From assembly GCA_003599295.1 (NCBI GenBank), contig QZJK01000013.1, forward strand, positions 1 through 49,284: a DNA stretch of 49,284 nucleotides, in the 5' to 3' direction. The notes under the pieces are model-generated. The model saw nothing but the letters and a program-made list of their open reading frames with translations, searched no databases and had not been told where the DNA came from. The stretch is from Candidatus Parcubacteria bacterium. Lineage in GTDB: Bacteria > Patescibacteriota > Minisyncoccia > Phycocordibacterales > UBA2100. How positions within the stretch are numbered: position 1 is the stretch's first letter; each line of letters opens with the position of its first letter. Shown here one piece after another: positions 9,194-18,879 of this stretch. Position numbers and translations under genes: made by a program.

Positions 9194-9415
9194 CAAGGCG
9201 TTTTCATTGACAAACATCCTCTTTCTGGTATTATTACCCGCGTCAAACCCTCTCTATTGGTTTTTTCGTCTTGGGAGATTCCAAGACCGTCCCACAGCAA
9301 GCACGGGATGAAAGTCTCTCGAGATAGTTCGACATCATTTTAGTCCGCATCCCATCTCCGCCTTCTGGCGGATGATGGAGCGGAAAAGCCCGACATTCGG
9401 GCTATACAACACACC

Positions 9416-10666
9416 ATGAGCGCATACAGCAAGCATTCAAGTAGGCCCGCGCGAAGAGGCGGCCGGAACTTTTCACATTCTCGTGGGTACAGCGGCCGCG
9501 GGCGCTCGTTCGGGCACGCTACGCGCCGCCCGCAGGGCGGAAACCGCGGAGCGCATCGCGGTCAGCACATCGACGTGTCGCGCTTCATACATAAAGGCAC
9601 GCCAGTTGCGGAAGTAAAGCCGTTCACGCCGAAGAATCGCTTCAGCGATTTTCCCATCGACGAGGCGCTCAAGAAAAATATTACGAAGAAAGGATATGCG
9701 ACGCCGACCCCCATTCAGGACTCTTCGATACCGCACACGCTAGAGGGGAAGGATGTCGTCGGTATCGCGAATACCGGCACGGGGAAGACGGGCGCATTCC
9801 TCATCCCGCTCGTGCATAAGATACTCCAGGACCGCAAAGAACGAGTGCTCATCATGGTCCCGACCCGCGAACTCGCGCTTCAGATAGAAGAGGAATTTTG
9901 GGGCTTTGCCGACTCTCTCCGCATTGGCGCGGTCTCGTGTGTCGGCGGTGCGAACATCAACCGCCAAATATCGATACTCCGCCGCGACCCGCACATGGTC
10001 ATCGGTACGCCGGGACGCCTCAAGGACCTCATCGAGCGCCGCGTGCTTAACCTCTCAAGGTTTCGCACGGTCGTGCTCGACGAAGCCGACAGAATGCTCG
10101 ACATGGGATTCATCAACGATATGAAGACCATCCTCGCGCACATGCCGAAGGAGCGGCACACGCTCTTTTTCTCTGCGACGCTCTCGCGCGACATAGAAAC
10201 GCTCATCAAGGATTTTCTTATTGATCCGGTGCACATCTCGGTTAAAACCGGCGATACCGCATCCGGCGTTGATCAGGACATCATTCGCGTAGGGGCTGGA
10301 AAAACGAAGATAGACGTGTTGCACGAACTTTTGATACAGCCGGAATTCAGCAAAGTATTGGTGTTCGGCAGGACAAAGCACGGCGTCGAGAAACTCTCGA
10401 AAAACTTGGCGGAGCGCGGCTTCAAAGCGGAGTCTATTCACGGCAACAAGAACCAGAATCGCCGCGAGCGCGCGCTCGCGCTTTTCAAGGGCAACCGCGT
10501 GCAGGTCTTGGTCGCGACGGATGTCGCGGCGCGCGGCATTGATATCGACGACATCAGCCACGTCATCAATTTCGACATACCGACAACCTACGAGGATTAT
10601 GTGCATCGCATAGGCCGCACGGGCCGCGCAGGAAAGCGGGGCAAGGCGCTTACCTTCATCGAATAA
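9416..10666 (+). CDS. DEAD-box RNA helicase with RG-rich N-terminus
   Basis: TGTGKTG, DEAD, SAT, HRIGRTGRAG motifs. Confidence 0.97.
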   Translation: MSAYSKHSSRPARRGGRNFSHSRGYSGRGRSFGHATRRPQGGNRGAHRGQHIDVSRFIHKGTPVAEVKPFTPKNRFSDFPIDEALKKNITKKGYATPTPIQDSSIPHTLEGKDVVGIANTGTGKTGAFLIPLVHKILQDRKERVLIMVPTRELALQIEEEFWGFADSLRIGAVSCVGGANINRQISILRRDPHMVIGTPGRLKDLIERRVLNLSRFRTVVLDEADRMLDMGFINDMKTILAHMPKERHTLFFSATLSRDIETLIKDFLIDPVHISVKTGDTASGVDQDIIRVGAGKTKIDVLHELLIQPEFSKVLVFGRTKHGVEKLSKNLAERGFKAESIHGNKNQNRRERALALFKGNRVQVLVATDVAARGIDIDDISHVINFDIPTTYEDYVHRIGRTGRAGKRGKALTFIE

Positions 10667-10679
10667 TCCGCTTTTTACT

Positions 10680-10823
10680 ATGTCGAAAAATTATCACAAG
10701 GACGGCAAATGGATAGAAAAACCGTACGAGACGGTAATCTTGATATGCATCTGCGGTGGGAAATATATAAAAACGCGTGTAGACCAGAAAAGGTGTCTGC
10801 GCTGTTTGGGGAAGGTGAAATAA
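10680..10823 (+). CDS. 47-aa putative zinc-ribbon microprotein
   Basis: MSKNYHKDGKWIEKPYETVILICICGGKYIKTRVDQKRCLRCLGKVK; CxC...CxxC; below the 60-aa cutoff of the ORF track. Confidence 0.5.
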   Translation: MSKNYHKDGKWIEKPYETVILICICGGKYIKTRVDQKRCLRCLGKVK

Positions 10824-10891
10824 CGAAAGGCGGAACGCGCTCGCGCCGCCGGCAATTTTTTCAAGGTATATAATTTTCGTATACTGCACGC

Positions 10892-11899
10892 ATGGCACTC
10901 CAAAGCACTCAAGGATTTTGGCCGGTTGCCGCCGCGATAGGCGGTAATTTCTTTGTTATGGTCATCAAATTCTTCGCAGCCGTTAGCTCGGGCTCGAGCT
11001 CGATGCTCTCCGAGGCGGTGCACAGTTTGGCCGACACGGTCAATCAAATACTGCTTCTTATCGGTCTCGGGCGCTCGATAAAGAAGGCCGATGAATCATT
11101 CGAATACGGATACGGCAACGAGCGCTTTTTCTGGGCGCTCATTTCCGCGTGCGGCGTATTATTCGTTGGAGCAGGCGTTACCTTATACAACGGCATTTCT
11201 GCGCTGACGAAGCCGCACGAAGTCGAGTTCTCCGCACTCGTATTCGGCGTGCTACTCGTCTCTTTTGTCATCGAGTCATACACATTTTTTGTCGCCGCTC
11301 GGGCTTTGAAAAAGGATTTTCCGAGAGCAAACTGGAGCGAACGGCTTTCACGCGCCGACCCCTCGACACTCTCGGTTTACCTTGAGGATGCGGTGGCGGT
11401 CCTCGGTATCGTTGTCGCGTCCGCCTCGATAACTCTGTCCTATTACACAGGCAATGCTATCTGGGACGCAGTCGGCTCCGTACTCATTGCAATTCTCCTC
11501 GGTGCAATCGCCATTACGCTCATAGTCAAAAATCGTTCGTATCTTATCGGACGTGCCATGCCGGAAGAACTGCAGGAAGAAGTCATCGAACTCCTACGGG
11601 TCGAGCCGGCTATCGAGAAAGTTATTGATTTTAAATCAGTGACGGTAGGATTCGGCGTGTACCGCATCAAATGCGAGGTTGAGTTCAACGGCTCCGCGCT
11701 CCTGCGCGAAGCGTATCGGGACAAGGCGTTGCGCGCGGAATACGAGGAGGTGCACGGGGATTTCGAGGCGTTCAAGCGCTTTTGCGCTGACTATGCGGAC
11801 CGCATCCCACGCCTCATCGGCAAGAAAATAGACGACATTGAAGCGCACATAAAGAAACTCCATGCCGGCATACGCCACATCGATATCGAAATCAACTAA
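10892..11899 (+). CDS. Cation diffusion facilitator (CDF) transporter
   Basis: SSMLSEAVHSLADTVNQ motif, multiple TMs. Confidence 0.93.
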   Translation: MALQSTQGFWPVAAAIGGNFFVMVIKFFAAVSSGSSSMLSEAVHSLADTVNQILLLIGLGRSIKKADESFEYGYGNERFFWALISACGVLFVGAGVTLYNGISALTKPHEVEFSALVFGVLLVSFVIESYTFFVAARALKKDFPRANWSERLSRADPSTLSVYLEDAVAVLGIVVASASITLSYYTGNAIWDAVGSVLIAILLGAIAITLIVKNRSYLIGRAMPEELQEEVIELLRVEPAIEKVIDFKSVTVGFGVYRIKCEVEFNGSALLREAYRDKALRAEYEEVHGDFEAFKRFCADYADRIPRLIGKKIDDIEAHIKKLHAGIRHIDIEIN

Positions 11900-13242
11900 G
11901 CGAGGAGAATGCTTGCGATGGAAAGATAGATGAATACGCCGATAACATCGGAGACGGTCGCGATAAGAGGGGAGCTAGCAACAGCGGGGTCCAGTTTCAA
12001 TTTGTGAAGAAGGAAGGGGAGTGAAAGGCCGACGAGGCTTCCTATGACGACGACCAGTATCATGGTGAGCGTTACCACAACGGCGATTTCCGGCCCGGCG
12101 CGCCAAATCCCGAGGAACCACACGACGAAGCCCATCGTGACGCCGAGCGCGGCCGCGACGGCGAGTTCTTTCGCCGTCAATTGGAACCAGTCTTTCATTT
12201 TCACTTCTCCCGTCGCGAGCGAGCGCACGGCCAAGGTCGCCGCCTGCGAGCCTGCATTTCCTGCACCGGCTATCAAGAGGGGAAGGAAGGATACAAGAAC
12301 GAGCGCGTGCGAAATAGTTTCCTCAAAGTGCACGATGATGGCGCCGGCCATGAGATTCACGAAAATAAGAACTACGAGCCATCCGACGCGACTCGAATAG
12401 AGAAGTCTGACGCTTGCCTTATTGAGGTTCACCTCAAGCGATTCAACACCGGCGCTTCGGTAGATGTCCTCGGTGGTTTCTTCCTGCGCGACATCCATGA
12501 CATCGTCGAAGGTGACGATGCCGACGAGCACGTTTGCCGAATCGACGACAGGGAGCGCGGCGAGGTCGTATCTACTCATAAGCTCGACCGCTTTTTCCCG
12601 GTCGTCGTTCGCGTTTCCCTTGATGACCGAAGTGTTCATGATGGTCTCGATGACGGTATCCGGCTCGGCAAAAATGAGCTTTCGAAGCTTTAGGACGCCT
12701 ACAAGATGCCACTTGTCATCCGTCACATAGAGGACGCTCACGGTCTCGCTTTTCGGGTCTCGTTTCCGGATATGCGCGAGCGCTTCTCCCGCAGTCCATT
12801 CAGGCCGGAGTGCGACGTAGCCCGGCGTCATCAAGCGGCCGATGCTTTCTTCCGGATACCCGAGGATTACTTGTGTTTTCTCGCGGTCCTTCGGGTCAAG
12901 GAGGTTCAAGAGACGTTGCACGACGACGCCCGGCAGTTCTCCGAGGAGCTCTGCACGGTCATCCGGTTCAAGTTCGGCGAGAAGCCCACGCGTCTCTTCA
13001 TCCGATAATTCGTGAAGGAACGCTTGTGCATCATCATGGGTAAGTTCTGAAAAAGCGTCCGCGGAGATGTCGCGCGGGAGCGCTCGAAAAAGAAGCACGC
13101 GGTCGCGCTTTTCAAGGCGCATAAGAAGCTCCGCGATGTCAGCTGACTGCATTTTGCCGACCCTCGCGCGGATCTCATCCCATTTATGTTCCGCGATGAG
13201 CGTCGCGAAAGTATTTTTCCTGCGCTCTGCCCTTTCTACCAT
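11896..13242 (-). CDS. mgtE: Magnesium transporter MgtE
   Basis: MgtE N-domain, tandem CBS, C-terminal TM domain with GNAGSQ. Confidence 0.97.
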   Translation of the reverse strand: MVERAERRKNTFATLIAEHKWDEIRARVGKMQSADIAELLMRLEKRDRVLLFRALPRDISADAFSELTHDDAQAFLHELSDEETRGLLAELEPDDRAELLGELPGVVVQRLLNLLDPKDREKTQVILGYPEESIGRLMTPGYVALRPEWTAGEALAHIRKRDPKSETVSVLYVTDDKWHLVGVLKLRKLIFAEPDTVIETIMNTSVIKGNANDDREKAVELMSRYDLAALPVVDSANVLVGIVTFDDVMDVAQEETTEDIYRSAGVESLEVNLNKASVRLLYSSRVGWLVVLIFVNLMAGAIIVHFEETISHALVLVSFLPLLIAGAGNAGSQAATLAVRSLATGEVKMKDWFQLTAKELAVAAALGVTMGFVVWFLGIWRAGPEIAVVVTLTMILVVVIGSLVGLSLPFLLHKLKLDPAVASSPLIATVSDVIGVFIYLSIASILLA

Positions 13243-13249
13243 ACGCGAA

Positions 13250-13255
13250 ATTGTA
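13250..13255 (-). promoter_or_regulatory. -10-like TACAAT 7 nt before mgtE ATG
   Basis: Minus strand TACAAT-TTCGCGT-ATG. Confidence 0.5.
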
Positions 13256-13373
13256 GCTCTCCAATAATGAAAATGCGCCTCATGCCTTTGAGAATGTGCA
13301 CAAAGCGCACACGTACCATACCACGCGGTGCGGTGATGCGGAAGAGGCGAGAGCGGGCTATAATCCCCTCACC

Positions 13374-13826
13374 ATGCGAACGGTCAATCTCTCGTGGCGG
13401 CAGGTGGAAGAGCTTTCGAGAAAGTTGGTGAAGAACGTGCGCGCGAGTGGTTTCAAGCCGCAGTATCTTGTCGGCATCACGGTGAGCGGCCTGTTTCCGG
13501 TCGCGCTCGTCGCGAAAGTGTTCGATACGAAGGATGTTGCGATCGTTTCAGCGCGTTCGTACAGCAAACGGCGGCAGGGAAAGCTTAAAGTGACGGCACT
13601 TCCAAAAGTGGACTTGCGCGGCAAGCGCGTGCTGTTGGTGGATGAAATAGCGGATCGAGGAACAACCCTCAAGCACATTTCGAAGATACTGAAGACACAC
13701 TACAAAGTGGGACAACTAAAGACCGCCGTGCTTGTCGTGAACAAGAAAAATTGCGAAACATGGCCGGATTATTACATGCTCACAGTGGACAAATGGGTCG
13801 TGTTCCCATGGGATAGTCGTTCGTAA
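13374..13826 (+). CDS. Phosphoribosyltransferase-family protein
   Basis: VLLVDEIADRGTTLKHI PRPP-binding motif; TATAAT 9 nt before this ATG. Confidence 0.9.
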   Translation: MRTVNLSWRQVEELSRKLVKNVRASGFKPQYLVGITVSGLFPVALVAKVFDTKDVAIVSARSYSKRRQGKLKVTALPKVDLRGKRVLLVDEIADRGTTLKHISKILKTHYKVGQLKTAVLVVNKKNCETWPDYYMLTVDKWVVFPWDSRS

Positions 13827-13943
13827 TATTGTTCGCGTGGAACCCGGCCGCTCGTCCAGCGGCTCTCAGCCTTAGGTTCGCCGCGCGGCGGCCTTTGGCC
13901 GACCGTGCCCGCGCGCCTGCACAGGTTCCACACAAACAATATT
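13825..13943. repeat. Long foldback element with internal hairpins
   Basis: AATATTGTTCGCGTGGAACC / GGTTCCACACAAACAATATT (18/20); internal GCCGCT-CGTCC-AGCGGC and CGGCC-TTT-GGCCG. Confidence 0.8.
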
Positions 13944-14004
13944 CCTCGCTGAAGGTTGTTTACCAGTTGATTCTGTTCTTTCCGAGGAGTACAGTGTCGC
14001 GAAT

Positions 14005-14511
14005 ATGAACATCACGCTTATCGGGATGGCTGGGGCGGGGAAAAGCTACATCGGTCGGCGCTTAGCGGAACGGCTTGGACTCACCATGCTCGACGTGGAC
14101 CGGGACCTCTGGGAGATGAAATATGGCAAGCCAATCCAGGAAATATTGGACGAACTCGGCGAAGAAAAGTACGTTGCGGAAGAAGAGCGGCTCATCGTAG
14201 ATGCCACGAAAGACAAAGATGACCTGCTCATTTCGCCCCCGGGGAGCGTTGCATACCAGAAAGATGCGATGCGGCATCTTAAGGATATTTCGACTGTCGT
14301 CTATTTGCGCGTTCCGTTTTCGGTCATAAAAAAGCGCGTGGAAGCAAGTCCGCCTCGCGCTATCATTGGGCTCGGCACGAAAACCTTGCGCGAGCTGTAT
14401 GACGAACGCCACCCGCTCTATGAAAAGCACTCGCATTTCATTGTTGACACGCACGAGAGAGAGGCAGGAGAGGTGATGGCCGACATCGAGAATTATTTGA
14501 ACCGTTCGTAG
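14005..14511 (+). CDS. Shikimate-kinase-like P-loop kinase
   Basis: GMAGAGKSYIGRRLAERLG P-loop and DVDRDL; classical FRxxE and GGG motifs not evident. Confidence 0.75.
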   Translation: MNITLIGMAGAGKSYIGRRLAERLGLTMLDVDRDLWEMKYGKPIQEILDELGEEKYVAEEERLIVDATKDKDDLLISPPGSVAYQKDAMRHLKDISTVVYLRVPFSVIKKRVEASPPRAIIGLGTKTLRELYDERHPLYEKHSHFIVDTHEREAGEVMADIENYLNRS

Positions 14512-14643
14512 ACATAGTTGACGCCGCAGCCTCGTTTGCTACAGTTGGACTATGCACAGGCACTTTCAGCGCATGATGTTGACCTTGATGATTCTCCCGC
14601 GCGGAGGCGTTTTGCCTGCATAACTTTTCCAAGGTATCCAGAC

Positions 14644-14669
14644 AAAAACCCTCCGCTCGGAGGGTTTTT
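14644..14669 (+). terminator. Rho-independent terminator
   Basis: AAAAACCCTCCG-CT-CGGAGGGTTTTT. Confidence 0.9.
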
Positions 14670-14748
14670 GCTCTTTCGGTTCTTTGAAAGCGGTTGGGGA
14701 TATCAGGCTGGCAGGGGAACGTTCCTCGTTAGCCAGTGTTCCCAACGC

Positions 14749-15141
14749 ATGGGGGTTCTTATGGTCATTGTGAATGCGGCAGCCGATGCATTGGCATCGG
14801 CAGTTCAGGTATCATGCAGGCGACTTGAGAATAATCGTGGGCTTGCGATCGCGGTCATTCCATCGAAGCCCGACGGATATTTTCACCTCCGTCTCGTAAA
14901 AGTGTCGCCAGATACGAGCGCGGCACCCGAGACCTTGAAGCGCTTCGACGACGTACGGCGCGATATAGTGCCGATTCGGATCAAACAATTCGGCCAAGAC
15001 GCCCGGGTCAAGGACGCAGTCATCTTTCTACAGAAGCAGCAGAAGGGTGGACATTCGCACTGTTGGCAATCCGTAGATTCGGAACTGCAGCCAACAGACG
15101 TGAGGGGCGAGCAAATCATCGTCCCCTATACCCCGACTTGA
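14749..15141 (+). CDS. Hypothetical protein (about 130 aa)
   Basis: MGVLMVIVNAAADALASAVQVSCRRLE...; lies between two terminators; ATG at 14761 is an alternative start. Confidence 0.5.
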   Translation: MGVLMVIVNAAADALASAVQVSCRRLENNRGLAIAVIPSKPDGYFHLRLVKVSPDTSAAPETLKRFDDVRRDIVPIRIKQFGQDARVKDAVIFLQKQQKGGHSHCWQSVDSELQPTDVRGEQIIVPYTPT

Positions 15142-15170
15142 ATGCCGTCAACTCGCATCAATGCGAACAT

Positions 15171-15210
15171 CCGGCAGAACGACCACGGTCGTTCTGCCGG
15201 TTTCCTTTTT
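15171..15210 (+). terminator. Rho-independent terminator
   Basis: CCGGCAGAACGACC-AC-GGTCGTTCTGCCGG-TTTCCTTTTT. Confidence 0.9.
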
Positions 15211-15236
15211 AAGCGGTTTTGCTACTATGAAGCCCA

Positions 15237-16073
15237 ATGCCAGGACGCAATTTTCGGGAACTGCTGGAAAAGAAATGGGACGAAGGCAAGTTTTTATGCG
15301 TGGGGCTTGATACTGACCTCGAAAAAATACCCGATAGCGCGCAAAAAGACAGCACCCGAGCGACCATGGTCGCCTTCAATCGTGCCATTGTTGATGCGAC
15401 GAAAGATATCGTTTGTGCATACAAACCGAACAGCGCGTTTTATGAAGCGCGCGGTGATGAGGGGTTCGCGGCACTCCGCGAGACTACGCAGTATATTCTC
15501 GATCAAGCGCCCGATGTTCCCGTCATCCTCGATGCAAAGCGAGCGGACATCGGCAGCACTAACAAGGGCTACGTAGATTCCATCTTTCACTATTTACAAA
15601 TGGATGCGGTGACAGTGCATCCATACCTCGGCAGCGAGGCACTCAAGCCTTTTCTTGAACGCAAGGACAAAGGCATTTTTGTTCTTTGCCGTACTTCGAA
15701 TGGCGGCGCAAGAGAATTGCAGGATCTCATGACCGATGGGGAACCACTCTACAAGAAAGTGGCGCACCTTGTCAGAGAGAAATGGAACACGAACGGCAAC
15801 TGCGGGGTCGTCGTCGGCGCGACGTATCCCGAAGAACTCCGCGAAGTTCGTAAAATAGTCAGTGATATGCCCATCCTCATACCTGGCGTTGGAGCGCAGG
15901 GCGGAGATCTGGAAAAGGCCGTACAAGCGGGGAAAGACAGTCGCGGGAAAGGCATGATAATAGCTGCCGCACGCTCGGTCATTTTCGCCTCACCCGGCGC
16001 GGACTTTGCCGAAGCGGCACGCGCTGAGGCTTCGAGACTTCATGGAGTTATTAGTAAAGCACTGGTAAAATAG
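15237..16073 (+). CDS. pyrF: Orotidine 5'-phosphate decarboxylase
   Basis: VGLDTDLEKIP, VILDAKRADIGSTN, PGVGAQGGD. Confidence 0.97.
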   Translation: MPGRNFRELLEKKWDEGKFLCVGLDTDLEKIPDSAQKDSTRATMVAFNRAIVDATKDIVCAYKPNSAFYEARGDEGFAALRETTQYILDQAPDVPVILDAKRADIGSTNKGYVDSIFHYLQMDAVTVHPYLGSEALKPFLERKDKGIFVLCRTSNGGARELQDLMTDGEPLYKKVAHLVREKWNTNGNCGVVVGATYPEELREVRKIVSDMPILIPGVGAQGGDLEKAVQAGKDSRGKGMIIAAARSVIFASPGADFAEAARAEASRLHGVISKALVK

Positions 16074-16079
16074 CATCCT

Positions 16080-16709
16080 ATGACCGAATCCGATGTCCTT
16101 GAAATACTGCAAAAGGTCGGCGCATTCCGAAGCGGGCACTTCGTCTTCACGTCGGGACGTCACGGCGATTCCTATGTGAACAAAGATGCGCTGTACACGC
16201 ACACGCACGACCTCTCGCGTCTCTGCCGCGGCGTCGCCGAGCGATTCGCCGACAAAGGCGTCGAAGTGGTCATAGGACCCGCCGTCGGCGGGGCAATACT
16301 CTCGCAATGGGTCGCGTATCACTTGACGGACCTGACCGGCCGCGAGACGTATGCCGCATTTGCCGACAAAGACGGCCAGGGCGGATTTGTGGTGAAGCGC
16401 GGCTACGAGAAGCTCTTGGCAGGGAAGAAAACGCTTGTCGTCGAGGACCTGACGACGACGGGCGGCTCTCTTAAAAAAGTAGTCGAGGTCGCGCGTGCGA
16501 CGGGTGGCGACATCGTTGCTGCAGTCGTCGTTTGCAACAGAGGAGACGTGAAAAAAGAAGACGTCGGCAATCCGCCTGAATTCGTCTCGCTCGTCAATCT
16601 GGAGCTCGATTCATGGACGGAAACGGAGTGCGATCTTTGCAAGGGGAATATTCCAGTGAACACCGACATAGGCCACGGGCGGGAGTTCTTGGCGCGAAAG
16701 GGAAAGTGA
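16080..16709 (+). CDS. pyrE: Orotate phosphoribosyltransferase
   Basis: FTSGRHGDSYVNKD, VVEDLTTTGGSLKKVV; adjacent to pyrF. Confidence 0.95.
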   Translation: MTESDVLEILQKVGAFRSGHFVFTSGRHGDSYVNKDALYTHTHDLSRLCRGVAERFADKGVEVVIGPAVGGAILSQWVAYHLTDLTGRETYAAFADKDGQGGFVVKRGYEKLLAGKKTLVVEDLTTTGGSLKKVVEVARATGGDIVAAVVVCNRGDVKKEDVGNPPEFVSLVNLELDSWTETECDLCKGNIPVNTDIGHGREFLARKGK

Positions 16710-16752
16710 CGTGATATACTTTTTTACCAGTTATTAGGTAGCAAACAAACAT

Positions 16753-17256
16753 ATGAAGCAATTCTTAACGGCAGTGATAATAGTAGCGATAGCAGGGGGC
16801 GCGTACTGGTGGTGGCAGAATCAAAATACCGCGACAAACGGGGAGATGATGGATTCCGGCTCGGAGACCACGGGCAATGACTCCATGCAGGACGCCATCG
16901 AGGGTGGCGCAATGATGGAAGACGGCGTTATGGGAGACGGCTTTTCAGCACCGATGACAGCCACTATCACGTATAACGGCACAAGCTTCTCACCGGGAGA
17001 AGTAACCATTAAAAAAGGCGGTACGGTCACCTGGAATGGCACTGGAAACATGTGGGTCGCATCAGCACAGCATCCGACGCACACGGTCTATGCAGGCACT
17101 TCGCTTCAAGAACATTGTCCAAGCGGTTCGGCAGAAGCCTTCGACCAATGCGCGACGGGAAATTCGTACTCCTTCACCTTCGACAAAGTAGGCACGTGGT
17201 TCTACCACGACCACATCAACGCATCAGCGTTCGGGAGCGTCGTTGTAGTAGAATAG
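16753..17256 (+). CDS. Cupredoxin-domain (plastocyanin/azurin-like) protein, N-terminal anchor
   Basis: FSPGEVTIKKGGTVTWNGTGNMWVASAQHPTH...YSFTFDKVGTWFYHDHINASAFGSVVV. Confidence 0.9.
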   Translation: MKQFLTAVIIVAIAGGAYWWWQNQNTATNGEMMDSGSETTGNDSMQDAIEGGAMMEDGVMGDGFSAPMTATITYNGTSFSPGEVTIKKGGTVTWNGTGNMWVASAQHPTHTVYAGTSLQEHCPSGSAEAFDQCATGNSYSFTFDKVGTWFYHDHINASAFGSVVVVE

Positions 17257-17260
17257 CGGC

Positions 17261-17650
17261 ATGAAAGAGGGGACCCTTGCTCATATTGCGCTTCGGGCGG
17301 GTGTGGCGTTCGCGTTCCTCTATCCTCCCATTAATGCGCTTTTCGACCCGTACGCGTGGATAGGGTACTTTCCGCCGTTCGTGAAAGGCTTCATTCCCGA
17401 CCTTACGCTTCTCCACATCTTTGGCGCGGTCGAAGTCATTCTCGCGCTCTGGATACTCTCCGGCTGGCGGATATTCTGGCCTTCGCTCACTGCGGGAGGC
17501 ATGCTTCTTGGCATCGTCGTCTTCAATATGCCGAACTTTCAGGTGCTGTTCCGGGATATATCGATTGCTGCGATGTCTCTGGCCCTTGCTGTGATAAGCT
17601 ATCAAAATCATGGAATCGGAATTTCCGGACGAACTGGAACAGAAGTTTGA
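17261..17650 (+). CDS. DoxX-like membrane protein
   Basis: Four hydrophobic segments; [17 protein letters not shown]. Confidence 0.65.
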   Translation: MKEGTLAHIALRAGVAFAFLYPPINALFDPYAWIGYFPPFVKGFIPDLTLLHIFGAVEVILALWILSGWRIFWPSLTAGGMLLGIVVFNMPNFQVLFRDISIAAMSLALAVISYQNHGIGISGRTGTEV

Positions 17651-18575
17651 TCGCGAAGAGACCCTCCGCTACGGAGAAAATCCTCACCAGCGGGCCGCTC
17701 TCTATCTCGACCCGGCGAGTACGCGGCCGGGCGCAGCGCGCGCTCGAAAAGTGCAAGGGAAAGAGCTTTCATACAATAATCTTCTCGATGCCGATGCGGC
17801 ATTCGAATGCGTAGCCGAATTTTCCGAGCCAGCGGTCGTTATCGTGAAGCACATGAATCCGTGCGGTGTCGCGGTAGCAGCGTCATCCCGCGAGGCCTAT
17901 GCGAAAGCGCTTGCGTGCGACCCGATTTCTGCGTTCGGCGGCATCGTTGCTTTGAACCGCGCGCTTGATGCTGATACCGCGCACGAACTCGTAAAAATAT
18001 TCTTGGAAGTCGTTATTGCACCCGACGCGGAAGAAGAGGCGCTCAAAATACTTTCCGAAAAGCCGAACGTTCGCGTGCTTCTTACGAGTAGCATGCCCGA
18101 TGCGAAAGAGACTACGCGTACAATGCGCTCGATTGCGGGAGGTCTGCTTGTGCAAACGCGGGATGAGAAAGTCCTGGAGGGGGAGCCAAAGACGGTCACG
18201 AAGCGCTCGCCTTCCGAATCGGAGATGAAAGACCTTCTGTTCGCATTCACCGTTTCAAAGCACGTAAAATCGAATGCCATCGTCTATGTGAAAGACGGCG
18301 CGACGCTTGGCATCGGGGCGGGGCAAATGAGCCGCATTTACAGCGCAAAAATAGCCGCTATAAAAGCGGCTGATGTAAAATTATCCCTCAAAGGCGCAGT
18401 ATTGGCTTCGGACGCGTTCATGCCGTTCCCCGATGTCGTCGAAGAGGCGGCTCGCGTCGGTGCGACGGCGATAATTCAGCCCGGAGGTTCTCTAAAAGAT
18501 AAGGATTCCATTGATGCTGCGGATGCCGCCGGCATCGCGATGGTATTCACCGGAATACGTCACTTTAGGCATTAA
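17610..18575 (+). CDS. purH: AICAR transformylase domain protein (PurH C-terminal domain only)
   Basis: [86 protein letters not shown]; no IMP cyclohydrolase domain. Confidence 0.92.
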   Translation: MESEFPDELEQKFDREETLRYGENPHQRAALYLDPASTRPGAARARKVQGKELSYNNLLDADAAFECVAEFSEPAVVIVKHMNPCGVAVAASSREAYAKALACDPISAFGGIVALNRALDADTAHELVKIFLEVVIAPDAEEEALKILSEKPNVRVLLTSSMPDAKETTRTMRSIAGGLLVQTRDEKVLEGEPKTVTKRSPSESEMKDLLFAFTVSKHVKSNAIVYVKDGATLGIGAGQMSRIYSAKIAAIKAADVKLSLKGAVLASDAFMPFPDVVEEAARVGATAIIQPGGSLKDKDSIDAADAAGIAMVFTGIRHFRH

Positions 18576-18642
18576 TAGACACAAATAACGCGTCAGTATA
18601 TATTCCTTGGCGTGCGCACTGACGCGCAAAGCGGAGGAAATC

Positions 18643-18858
18643 ATGGCGAAGTACGCAATTGCCCTTTATGCCTCCCGCGGTAAGCCCGGCCGTCTTTACG
18701 TCGGAGGCGAGCTACTCGGCCCTTTCGAGACCGACCGAGAAGCCGTCATCGCGGGACGCGATGAGGAGCACGTCGGCATCGAAGGTCCCCCGACGAGCGT
18801 CCTCGTATTCGACGGCGAGGTCCACGAGCTCCCCGCGAAAGTGAGCCGGGCCGCCTGA
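18643..18858 (+). CDS. Small hypothetical protein (71 aa)
   Basis: MAKYAIALYASRGKPGRLYVGGELLGPFETDREAVIAGRDEEHVGIEGPPTSVLVFDGEVHELPAKVSRAA; GGAGGAAATC-ATG. Confidence 0.75.
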   Translation: MAKYAIALYASRGKPGRLYVGGELLGPFETDREAVIAGRDEEHVGIEGPPTSVLVFDGEVHELPAKVSRAA

Positions 18859-18879
18859 TCGGTTCACGGCCCTCGAGAG

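Noticed and set aside
11896-11899. Overlap of CDF and mgtE stop codons as a regulatory feature
   Set aside because: A 4-nt tail-to-tail overlap is common in compact genomes and needs no special explanation.
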